Below, piece by piece: positions 35,332-42,903 of a stretch of DNA of 64,000 bases (its first letter is position 1; each line of letters opens with the position of its first letter). Made by a program: the position numbers and the translations under genes. This DNA is from Fen-1273 sp963837815. Lineage in GTDB: Bacteria; Bacteroidota; Ignavibacteria; UBA10030; UBA6906. Where the stretch lies: positions 62,001 through 126,000 of the forward strand of contig CAWIOS010000005.1 in NCBI GenBank assembly GCA_963837815.1, written 5' to 3'. The notes below the pieces were generated by a model, which was given only the letters and a program-made list of their open reading frames with translations, was not told where the DNA came from and did not search any database.

Positions 35332-35897
35332 AAGTCCTGATTGCTGAAGACGAAGAGATTTCACGCAGGATTCTGCAGACCCGGCTCGTGAAACTGGGAC
35401 ACGACGTCGTCGCCGTTGAGGACGGCGAGTCGGCGTGGAATTCTTTCCTTGTGCACCGGCCCAGGATCATCATTACCGACTGGATGATGCCGGTGGTGGA
35501 CGGGCTGGAACTCTGCCGCCGTATCAGGTCGTGTGATCGCGAGAGATATGCGTACGTCGTCTTTCTCACCGCACTTTCGGGCAAACGGTTCTTTCTGGAG
35601 GGGATGGACGCGGGCGCGGACGATTTTATGACGAAGCCGGTGGATATGGACGAATTGACCGCAAGGCTGCGGGTTGCGGAGCGAATTCTCGACATGCGCA
35701 CGAAGATGACGCAGCTGGAAGGGCTTCTCCCTATCTGCTCGTACTGCAAGAAGATCCGGGACGAGAAGAATGCATGGCACCCCGTCGAAGGCTACATCAA
35801 ACAACGGACCGACGTGACGTTCACGCATGGATGCTGTCCCGAATGCAGGGAGAAGTATGTGCTGCCTCAGCTAGAGGGAGTGAAAGCGGGCAAGTAA
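35328..35897 (+). CDS. Response regulator with Cys-rich C-terminal tail
   Basis: 189 residues. A receiver domain (VLIAEDEE, DWMMPVVDG with the acceptor Asp, FMTKPVD) is followed by a linker helix and a Cys-rich tail LPICSYCKKIRDEKNAWHPVEGYI ... HGCCPECREKY (split here across positions ~145-181). The two CxxC pairs could bind metal or form disulfides. This tail occurs in other regulator proteins, but its role is unknown. ATGA overlap with the hybrid kinase indicates one transcript and a likely partner of that kinase. Confidence 0.88.
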   Translation: MKVLIAEDEEISRRILQTRLVKLGHDVVAVEDGESAWNSFLVHRPRIIITDWMMPVVDGLELCRRIRSCDRERYAYVVFLTALSGKRFFLEGMDAGADDFMTKPVDMDELTARLRVAERILDMRTKMTQLEGLLPICSYCKKIRDEKNAWHPVEGYIKQRTDVTFTHGCCPECREKYVLPQLEGVKAGK

Positions 35898-36066
35898 GGA
35901 TCTGCCATTTCCGCTTGACCGGTTGTCCGCTCCCTTCCGTCCCCGGTATCTCCACGTCGTCCCATTTCGGTTGTCATCCCGCAAACGAATCCCTACGTTG
36001 AATGCGGCATCCCCGCGGCCAGGAGCGGAAGGACCATCAATCAGGCGGATATGCAGAGGACTTGCG

Positions 36067-36693
36067 ATGGACGGATATTCGGGAGTGGTCGCCGCGGTGA
36101 AGAGCATTTCCGGGAAGATGGATGAGTGGGGGGTGAGCCACACGTTCCTTGCCGGACGTCTCGGCGTTTCGCGCCAGTACATCTGGCAGGTGCTCAATCA
36201 GCCCTCGTCGCTTTCGACCGGGAAAGCCAGGGTGATTGAAGACGCGGTGGACACGATCATCGAGCGCCAGATGCACCTCCGGACGCTCGGTGACCGTCTT
36301 CGCGCGGCACGCCGTGCCGCCGGTTTCACGCTGAAGGATGTGGCCTCGAGGATCGGGTACTCGTGGGTGGTGGTTCAGCGGTGGGAAAAGAACGCCTCTC
36401 TCCCGGGCCTGGAAGTGCTGCTCCGGCTCTGCGGCGTGTACGGCGTGGCATTCGAGATCACGCGCCCTCCGGGTGCACGGCCGAAGACTTCACTGAGCCG
36501 GGAGAACCGGGCGTATCTTGTCCCCGTGCGGGAGGGGGAAGGGCTCCCCTGGGAGCGTCCTTCGCAGAGAAGGCCGCTGCAGAGGATGGTTATTCGGATA
36601 TCGGAATCCGACATCCCGTCGATGAAAGGGAAATCTGCCCGTTCCCGCCCGGTCAGTACACGGGACGGAGATATTTCCAGTCCTCGGATCTGA
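36067..36693 (+). CDS. Transcription regulator with two helix-turn-helix domains (paralogue)
   Basis: 208 residues, closely related over the first ~130 residues to the regulator at 6539-7141. The N-terminal HTH contains LGVSRQYIWQVL and the second HTH GDRLRAARRAAGFTLKDV with YSWVVVQRWEKN. The last 70 residues are basic and look unstructured. The ATG follows AGAGGA by 7 nt. The 3' end overlaps the convergent unknown gene by 41 nt. The unusual two-HTH build seems to be a lineage-specific regulator family. Confidence 0.84.
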   Translation: MDGYSGVVAAVKSISGKMDEWGVSHTFLAGRLGVSRQYIWQVLNQPSSLSTGKARVIEDAVDTIIERQMHLRTLGDRLRAARRAAGFTLKDVASRIGYSWVVVQRWEKNASLPGLEVLLRLCGVYGVAFEITRPPGARPKTSLSRENRAYLVPVREGEGLPWERPSQRRPLQRMVIRISESDIPSMKGKSARSRPVSTRDGDISSPRI

Positions 36694-37276
36694 GCTGTTG
36701 CCCGGAGTAAAAATCTGCCGGGGCGACGGGCATCGTCGTGAACATGGCGTTCGTGCAATGCTGAAGGGGCCCCGGCGTGATGTTGGCGAACCGCCTCAGT
36801 ATCGCGTCGATGGTCTTCCGCTCGAAGAACTGCTGACCGCTCAGATGCTCGGGGTAGTAGTCGAGCCAGCTTGCAAGCGAGGGATGGGACGACAGGACTG
36901 CAAGCGTGGCCACGAAATACGACGTGTCGTCGGTCAGGAACGGCGAAATGTCGCCCGGTTCGGGGGGCGCCGCCGCGACCCCCTGCAGGTCGTCGACCCA
37001 GGAAGCGAACTCCTTGAGCGCGACGCTCGAGACGAGCGTGTAGTCCCACACGCAGTACTCCACGAAGGGAAGTGCGCGCGAGAGGATCTCCGCTCCTTTT
37101 GCCGCGAGCGCGCTCTGCTGCGCAATGTCGCTCTGCCCGGTGATCCCCTTCACGATCTCGTCAAGTTCCTTCCGCAGCGGATCCCCCGGGTAACTCGAGA
37201 CAGCGACCTGGATCGCGAAGAAACAGGCGTCCGATTCCGTCACCCGCGTGTCGTTGAACAGGCCGTATCGCATCAT
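36653..37276 (-). CDS. Unknown protein, last gene of the DUF350/ATP-grasp cluster
   Basis: 207 residues, no signal peptide or membrane segment, family not recognised. Starts MMRYGLFNDTRV, with an acidic, helical body (TGQSDIAQQSALAAKGAEILSR around residues 47-70). Four genes on the minus strand run 40871 to 36653 with gaps of at most 18 nt, so it is probably the fourth gene of that operon. Its 3' end overlaps the dual-HTH regulator gene on the opposite strand. Confidence 0.68.
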   Translation of the reverse strand: MMRYGLFNDTRVTESDACFFAIQVAVSSYPGDPLRKELDEIVKGITGQSDIAQQSALAAKGAEILSRALPFVEYCVWDYTLVSSVALKEFASWVDDLQGVAAAPPEPGDISPFLTDDTSYFVATLAVLSSHPSLASWLDYYPEHLSGQQFFERKTIDAILRRFANITPGPLQHCTNAMFTTMPVAPADFYSGQQLRSEDWKYLRPVY

Positions 37277-37294
37277 GGTTGTCTCAGCGTCAGA

Positions 37295-37831
37295 TTATGA
37301 AGAGAACCCGCCCGATCGTCCCCAGCTCCCGCCCCCCGAATTCCCGCGATTGCAGTTGTCCCGCATGAACGCGATCAGGATCACCATGAACGCGCCGATC
37401 CCGACGAGCGATCGTATCGCCTGCCTTCTTCCCTGGTCGACCCCCGCCCCGGCGGTCCTGTCGGCGACGAATTTCGTGGGATCGGGTTCATGTTCCCCCA
37501 CCTCGTCGTACCATTCGTGCTGCGCCGCGGCGAAAGCCTCCGAAGGCGTGCGCTGGATGGCCGGGGTCGGAATGACCTCCGCGTCCTTCTGCGCGAGGCG
37601 GACGCGCGTGAACACGATCTTGTTGTTGTAATACCTGCCCCGTTCCGAGCCGCTCAATCCGGCGATCGTCTTTGCCGTCACCTCGATGTCGACGTACAGG
37701 ATGCCTTCGACGGTGAACGGGCGGAGTACCGCGCCTTCCCATCCGCCGATAGCCCCCAGCGCCGGGTGCTGGTATCCGGAACGGACCCGGACCGTCGTCC
37801 CGGGAGTCATTTCATTGCCGGTGTTGATCAC
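37295..37831 (-). CDS. Unknown protein with C-terminal membrane anchor and Gly/Ser tail
   Basis: 178 residues from a GTG start that overlaps the stop of the ATP-grasp gene as GTGA. The first ~80 residues look like a small beta barrel (VRVRSGYQHPALGAIGGW). The C-terminus has one membrane helix (SLVGIGAFMVILIAFM) followed by a short N-C-N-R stretch and a Gly/Ser-rich tail. It is placed between the ATP-grasp gene and an unknown gene. A possible ATG at 37810 is the alternative start. A membrane-anchored partner or substrate of the ATP-grasp enzyme is a guess from context only. Confidence 0.68.
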   Translation of the reverse strand: MINTGNEMTPGTTVRVRSGYQHPALGAIGGWEGAVLRPFTVEGILYVDIEVTAKTIAGLSGSERGRYYNNKIVFTRVRLAQKDAEVIPTPAIQRTPSEAFAAAQHEWYDEVGEHEPDPTKFVADRTAGAGVDQGRRQAIRSLVGIGAFMVILIAFMRDNCNRGNSGGGSWGRSGGFSS

Positions 37832-39972
37832 GGTTCTGCCGTCTCCTTGTTATACGGGAGTGACACTTCCTCTTCGCTCTGCGGGAGCATGTACGAGAAT
37901 ACCGTTTCGCGTCTGGTCGGGGTCCGTTCCGTCATGGGCAGGAGTTCCTGCAGACTCAGAGATCCGTGCGTGCGAATCAACAGGGGAGTCGCGTAGCAGA
38001 CCCTGATGCCCGCCCTGGCATACTGGACGAAGTCTTCGTTCAGGTCGTCGCACTCCACGTCCTCCCCCTCCGGATGAATGTACAGGATCGTCTCAACCCC
38101 CCGTTCCTCCAGTGCCCTGATCGTCGGGAGAAACGCCCAGTGGCGGTTGTTGAACTCTCCTGCTCCCGCCACGGCGGGTTTCACCCGCTCGCGGTCCAGT
38201 ATGATGGCGGGACTGCGACGCTGACCGGATCCTCCCCGCGCCTGCCCCCGGGCCACCTGAGGCGCAAAATGGATGAGTGCTCCGAGCGTGGAACGGAGCG
38301 GAACGGACTCGCGGGGGTGGGCGATGTTTTCCGTTTGCAGAACGATATCCGCCCGGTCAGAAAGCGCGGCGCCGAGTGCGACGGACCCGACGCCCTCGAT
38401 ATCCGAGATGATCAGCAGCGACCGTCGGCAGACTTCGTCAGCCCCGCCGATGAGTTCTCCCAGCGCTTTTCCCGTCTCGCACGCTTCGACTGCCGCCGTT
38501 GTGAGCTCAAACGGGGCGGCAAGGTCCGCATCGGAGGCCGAGTGGAGGAGGAGGGGCATCCTGAACGGCAGCCACTCCTCTCCGGGCGTATACGCGCTCA
38601 TGAGCCCGGCCACGCGTCCGTCGCAGCTGATTCCGTCCCCGGAGGGCGCGGTGCAGTGCGACTCCCGGTCCGCCAGCGGGGGTCTCTCGAGCGCCGGAAC
38701 GACGACGGCTGTTGACCCCGTAACTCCCCGGTCAAGCCGGACGTAGAGACCGGACGGTGTTCCCCCGATCAGGTACACTCCGTAGTTCTCTATGAACCCG
38801 GATTCCTGTTTCTCCGCCCGGAAGTACCGCTGCGCGATCCAGTGCGCCGGTTCGGCAAGCCGGAGAGCTCTCGTCCACGCTTCCGCTCCCGTCAGGTGTC
38901 CCACGATCACTTCTGCCCCTTCGCATCCGTAATCGCTTTTCAGTACCCAGTCGTCTTTTTCCCGCTCCAGCACCCCGTCTTCGAATGACGTAAGCCGCTT
39001 CGTGAGGGGAATATACCGCCTGATCGCTTCCTGCGAGCCGGCCGTGAAGAGATGAATGTGTTCGTGAAAGAACGCCAGCGAGAGCTTGCTCTGCGTGATG
39101 ACGGCGCCGAACGGGTTGACCACCGCCAGGTCTCCCTCGACCATCGGCTCGAGGACGTTTTGCAGTTCTCCTAAAAGAGGCGCCGCGTCGGGAATCTGCC
39201 GTGCATCCTTCCAGACGTTCGTGCGTTCGCACCACCAGTCGGTCTTATAGTGACGGAAGAGGATGTCGATCTCCGTTCCGAAGAGAGCGGCACGCCCGTT
39301 CCCGGTGCGGACGACATTCGACGGAGACCCGAGTATGACCGTGTACCCCGATTCTTCGAGCCACCTCCGGTAGAGAACGATCATCCCCTGGTCCTCGGGA
39401 ATATCCGTCGGGTAGATGAGCGCCACGGCGGGGACTGCCGCGCGGGATCTGAGCCCGCGGTAGGCTTCCCTGATGATGGCGAGGAATCCTTCCCGGAGGC
39501 CCGCGTTGGGGTTCAGGAATCCCGGGTATCGCCTTGATGCGAACTCTCCCAGGAGGTACGCTTCATCCACGCCGCTCGGAGTATCGGAGTTGATCTCGGC
39601 GACGGCCAGCTTGCCGTCGGCCGTGCAGAACACGTCCGCCCGTGCGATACCGTGCCAGAGGCTTCCGGAGGAAAACCAGAGCATCTTCTGGAGCCGGGTC
39701 AGGGAGAAGAAGCCTGTCAGGTACGACGGGTCGTTCGCCAGGATGTCGCACAGCTCGTCGTAGGTGCTGCACACGGCTTTTGCCGCCGTCCGGAGAGCTT
39801 TCATGCGGCGGGAGGGGACGAAGCAGGGGGACGAGCGGATCCGGGGGTTCCCGTCGAAGTAGGGAAGGGAGGGGATCCCGCTTTCCAGGAGCCATGACCG
39901 GAGTTCGGCATCAGCTTCGTTCTGTTCCGCCGGCATTGCCGGCGGCTCCGGGAGCGGCATATTCGGGCTCAC
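37828..39972 (-). CDS. Glutathionylspermidine synthase-like ATP-grasp protein with large C-terminal extension
   Basis: 714 residues. The first ~450 fit the glutathionylspermidine synthase/YjfC group of ATP-grasp ligases: ADVFCTADGKLAVAEINSDTP, DWWCERTNV, VVNPFGAVITQSKLSLAFFHEH, then VLKSDYGCEGAEVIVG and GFIENYGVYLIGG with likely metal-binding acids. The E. coli YjfC is ~390 residues, so about 250 C-terminal residues (from ~460, after TPGEEWLPFRMP) are extra and not recognised. These enzymes join amines to carboxylates; the substrate here is unknown. The start lies 5 nt after the DUF350 stop. Confidence 0.82.
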   Translation of the reverse strand: MSPNMPLPEPPAMPAEQNEADAELRSWLLESGIPSLPYFDGNPRIRSSPCFVPSRRMKALRTAAKAVCSTYDELCDILANDPSYLTGFFSLTRLQKMLWFSSGSLWHGIARADVFCTADGKLAVAEINSDTPSGVDEAYLLGEFASRRYPGFLNPNAGLREGFLAIIREAYRGLRSRAAVPAVALIYPTDIPEDQGMIVLYRRWLEESGYTVILGSPSNVVRTGNGRAALFGTEIDILFRHYKTDWWCERTNVWKDARQIPDAAPLLGELQNVLEPMVEGDLAVVNPFGAVITQSKLSLAFFHEHIHLFTAGSQEAIRRYIPLTKRLTSFEDGVLEREKDDWVLKSDYGCEGAEVIVGHLTGAEAWTRALRLAEPAHWIAQRYFRAEKQESGFIENYGVYLIGGTPSGLYVRLDRGVTGSTAVVVPALERPPLADRESHCTAPSGDGISCDGRVAGLMSAYTPGEEWLPFRMPLLLHSASDADLAAPFELTTAAVEACETGKALGELIGGADEVCRRSLLIISDIEGVGSVALGAALSDRADIVLQTENIAHPRESVPLRSTLGALIHFAPQVARGQARGGSGQRRSPAIILDRERVKPAVAGAGEFNNRHWAFLPTIRALEERGVETILYIHPEGEDVECDDLNEDFVQYARAGIRVCYATPLLIRTHGSLSLQELLPMTERTPTRRETVFSYMLPQSEEEVSLPYNKETAEP

Positions 39973-39977
39973 GCGTG

Positions 39978-40871
39978 TCAGAATCCCACCTCAACGGCAA
40001 AGAGCGCCGCGGCGATATAGGCGGCTGCTTCCACCGCTCCCGCCCCGGTGTTTCCGTCCCGGCTTATCTCGTCGTCGAGTCTCCCTCCGTAGAGGCGGAA
40101 CCCGCCCCCGAGCAATATTCCCTGGACGATGAACTGCCTCACGGGATAAAGAAGGAGGACGAGGAGGAGCGCCTTGCCGCACATCCGCAGCGACGTGGCG
40201 TAGTCGATGAAATTGCCGGTAACGGCGTGCCCGACGACGATGCCGATGGCCGTCATCATCCCGGCGTAACTCAGGCTCGCGGCCACGTTGCCGTTCGTGA
40301 TCTCGGTGGAGTCGTCGTACCGGGTGATGAACCGGTAGACGTACGTGATCCCCCAGAGCGCGACGAGCCCGATGAGGAGAAAGATCCCCGCGACGGAGAA
40401 ATCGCCCCCGGTGCTCTCGCCGGAAAGGGCACCCGCGATGACGAGCGCCGTGGCAATGTGTCCTCCGCAGGCGACTATGCCCGCAGCCGGGTTGTTCGCG
40501 CGGACCCCGCCCGGGATGTTCGAACGTATGATGAGCCGGAATCCTATCCGGCCGAAGAGCGCAAGGGCGAGGATCCCGAACACCCCGTATCCCGCGATCG
40601 CGAGCACATATGTCCACATATCCGGCGAAACGCCGGCGATGGGAAGGCTTCCCGTCCCCGGGATCCCCTGGAGGACGGAGCCCGCGATGAGAAGAACCCC
40701 GAGGAAGTACCCCGCGTACTCGATGCCCAGGGCCGCGTTGTGGTCCCCGCCGATCCGTTCGGCGACGTGAACGTGCATGAAGAAATGCAGTGCCGTCCGG
40801 GCGAGGAGCGCGAAGACGACGAGGGCGATGGCGACGATAAGCGCGATCTCCAACGGTGTGCCGTTGCTCAT
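39978..40871 (-). CDS. DUF350 membrane protein with four repeats
   Basis: 297 residues with about eight membrane helices. Four related segments begin with a N-x-A-A-type motif: HNAALGIEYAGYFLG, NNPAAGIVACGGHIA, GNVAASLSYAGMMTA, and GNTGAGAVEAAAYIA. This is two DUF350 units fused; E. coli YjfL has one. In E. coli, yjfL lies beside yjfC, the glutathionylspermidine synthase-like gene, as here. Function unknown. The stop of the DUF4139 C-terminal frame overlaps this start by 4 nt, so the upstream gene may be co-transcribed. Confidence 0.82.
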   Translation of the reverse strand: MSNGTPLEIALIVAIALVVFALLARTALHFFMHVHVAERIGGDHNAALGIEYAGYFLGVLLIAGSVLQGIPGTGSLPIAGVSPDMWTYVLAIAGYGVFGILALALFGRIGFRLIIRSNIPGGVRANNPAAGIVACGGHIATALVIAGALSGESTGGDFSVAGIFLLIGLVALWGITYVYRFITRYDDSTEITNGNVAASLSYAGMMTAIGIVVGHAVTGNFIDYATSLRMCGKALLLVLLLYPVRQFIVQGILLGGGFRLYGGRLDDEISRDGNTGAGAVEAAAYIAAALFAVEVGF

Positions 40872-41533
40872 TCTATTCCTCCTACGGAGAGGTCAGCCGG
40901 GGCTTCGATGGAATACTGAATCTTGAGTTCCTTCTTCTCTCCGGGGGCGAGTCGGATCTGCCAGGTCAGCATGCCGGTCGCATCCGGCGCGAGCTCGTCG
41001 GGCCGGGGAGCGGTGATTTCCACCTTCACCCGCTCATCCTGCGAGACCGGGACGTTCTCCGTGACCGAAAGCTGCTGGGCGAGCGTCCTCCGGTTTTCCG
41101 CCTTGATGAGAATGTCGTATCGCGTCTTTCTTGTTTTCGAGAAGAGTCCCGAGACCTCCGTCACCTTGTTCAGGAGCTTCCGCTCGATGTGCACGCCGTT
41201 GTCCGCCCCGAGGAACGCGTCGAATTTCTCCCCCGGCATGACGGCCGGGAGCTTCGACGTGCTCACGAACCCGTTGTCGACGTAGACGCTCATCGGTCCG
41301 GGCAATATGGGGAAATCGGTGGTGTTTCGCAGCGCGGCCTTGAAGAATGCCTCCTGCTGGAGTTTCGGCACTGCGCTGTGGCTGAACGACCCTCCGAGCG
41401 GGGCGATCATGACGGTCACCCTGTGGTCCGCGTTGTCGGTCGGCACGGTGTTTTCACCCGCGATGGGGAACGACGCCGACGTGAGCGATTCCTTCACCTC
41501 CGCGGTCTGGTAGGAGACCGGTGCGGGAGGGGG
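40868..41533 (-). CDS. DUF4139 protein, C-terminal part (frameshifted)
   Basis: About 222 codons in the frame reached after the G7/C7 run at 41529-41535. Reads P-P-P-A-P-V-S-Y-Q-T, then NADHRVTVMIAPLGGSFSHSAVP, VYVDNGFVSTSKLP, FDAFLGADNGVHIERK and APGEKKELKIQYSIEAP: the DUF4139 C-terminal domain of the MuiA-like family. It is the continuation of the fragment at 41494-42792; one extra base in the homopolymer restores a single reading frame. The gene product would be a periplasmic protein of about 655 residues. Confidence 0.75.
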   Translation of the reverse strand, partial: PPPAPVSYQTAEVKESLTSASFPIAGENTVPTDNADHRVTVMIAPLGGSFSHSAVPKLQQEAFFKAALRNTTDFPILPGPMSVYVDNGFVSTSKLPAVMPGEKFDAFLGADNGVHIERKLLNKVTEVSGLFSKTRKTRYDILIKAENRRTLAQQLSVTENVPVSQDERVKVEITAPRPDELAPDATGMLTWQIRLAPGEKKELKIQYSIEAPADLSVGGIE

Positions 41534-42792
41534 GGAGCCTGCTGGATTTCGACGCGCCCTCCGCGAAGCATGACGTCGGATTTCTTGGCGGCCGGCTCGT
41601 TCGCGATGACCACGGCCTCTCCGACGGCGACGTTTTCCTCGTTGAGCGAAACGTCCCCCCTTGACGAAGCGTAAGGTCTGACATTCACCCGGAGATTGAC
41701 CGTCTGGTACCCGACGTATGCGATGCGGAGGACCTGCCATCCCGATGGGACGTTGCCGATCCTGTAATACCCGTTGGCGTCGGTCGCGGCGCCCAGTGCC
41801 GTTCCCATCGCCACGACATTGACCCCCGCGAGCGGTTCCCCCGAGCCGGCATCCCGGACGGACCCCTCGACCGAGCCCTGCGCGCGGTCGGAGGCGCCCA
41901 CGTACCACGGCGGCAATTCCGGCGGCGCGCCGCCGAGCGACGGCTGCGACGTTGAAAGGGTCAGGTGGACGTCCTTCCAGTCTTCCCCCGTGCTCTGCCG
42001 GACGAATGCCGAGTACGTCAGCTCCACAACCGTATCGGCCGAAGAGACCCGTATGTCGTACGACGGAGACCACCCGGCCTGTGAAATCAGGTACGAGGCC
42101 TCCAGGACGATCGTCCCACCTTTCTGGACGTCGAACGTGACAGTGATCGTCTTTTCTCTCTTTTCCGGGCTCCCTCCGGCCGCCCCGAGCTCCTTCTCGA
42201 CCGCCTCGAGTTTTTGCTGGAGCGTCCCCCGTTTCTCGTCGATCTGTCGCGACTCCGCGTCGAGCTTCGTGTACTCTCCGTCAAAGAACCCGAGAAGCTT
42301 CCCCCAGTCGTCGGCGCTGGGTTTCTGGGTTCTCAGCTCCCTGGCGATCGATTCCTGCGACGCGATCGTGATCTTGTTCAGGAAATCCCTCTGGTGCGTG
42401 ATGACGGCGAGCCGGTCGTTCAGGACCCGGATTTCGTCGTTCAGCGTTTTCCGCGACTGGACGAGTGGGGCGATCCGTGCCGCGGAGACCGTATCGAGGA
42501 ACACCTGGTCGACCTTCACCTCGACGATCTTCGCCTGCGCGCTCCCCGAGGCAGCGACCCTGACCGACTGGTCCTGCAGGAGAGGAGGTAGCCCGCCGAG
42601 CGTGACATGCCGGAGCCCGGGGGCGATCTCCGCCTTCGCCTCACGCGTGACCATCGCCCTGTCCGTGTACACGGTGGCCTTCACGATGCGTGAGGGTACC
42701 TTCGCGTCTCCCGGGGCCGGTCGTGAAAGTACGGAAGAGGCGGGGAACATGATCGCCGCGGCGATGAGAGATGCGACAATACGGTTGGACAT
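41494..42792 (-). CDS. DUF4139/DUF4140 protein with inserted carboxypeptidase-regulatory domain, N-terminal part (frameshifted)
   Basis: 432 residues before the out-of-frame stop. Signal peptide MSNRIVASLIAAAIMFPASS; the MuiA-like DUF4140 N-terminal domain (ATVYTDRAMVTREAK); a coiled-coil section; then a DUF4139 start (EASYLISQAGWSPSYDIRVS) and an inserted CarboxypepD_reg-like domain (VEGSVRDAGSGEPLAGVN ... GYYRIGNVPSGW). The frame is broken at a seven-base G/C run (41529-41535). The inserted regulatory-like domain inside the DUF4139 region is unusual. The last ~13 residues before the stop are translated out of frame. Confidence 0.78.
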   Translation of the reverse strand: MSNRIVASLIAAAIMFPASSVLSRPAPGDAKVPSRIVKATVYTDRAMVTREAKAEIAPGLRHVTLGGLPPLLQDQSVRVAASGSAQAKIVEVKVDQVFLDTVSAARIAPLVQSRKTLNDEIRVLNDRLAVITHQRDFLNKITIASQESIARELRTQKPSADDWGKLLGFFDGEYTKLDAESRQIDEKRGTLQQKLEAVEKELGAAGGSPEKREKTITVTFDVQKGGTIVLEASYLISQAGWSPSYDIRVSSADTVVELTYSAFVRQSTGEDWKDVHLTLSTSQPSLGGAPPELPPWYVGASDRAQGSVEGSVRDAGSGEPLAGVNVVAMGTALGAATDANGYYRIGNVPSGWQVLRIAYVGYQTVNLRVNVRPYASSRGDVSLNEENVAVGEAVVIANEPAAKKSDVMLRGGRVEIQQAPPLPHRSPTRPRR

Positions 42793-42903
42793 GGGAGTTT
42801 CCTCTGGTGGAAGGATGTCCCTCGATGTGCGGAGCAGAGCAGGAAGGTCAGAGAACGTTGGGAGTGAATGTAGGCAGGAGGGAAGGCAAAGTCAATCCGT
42901 CCT

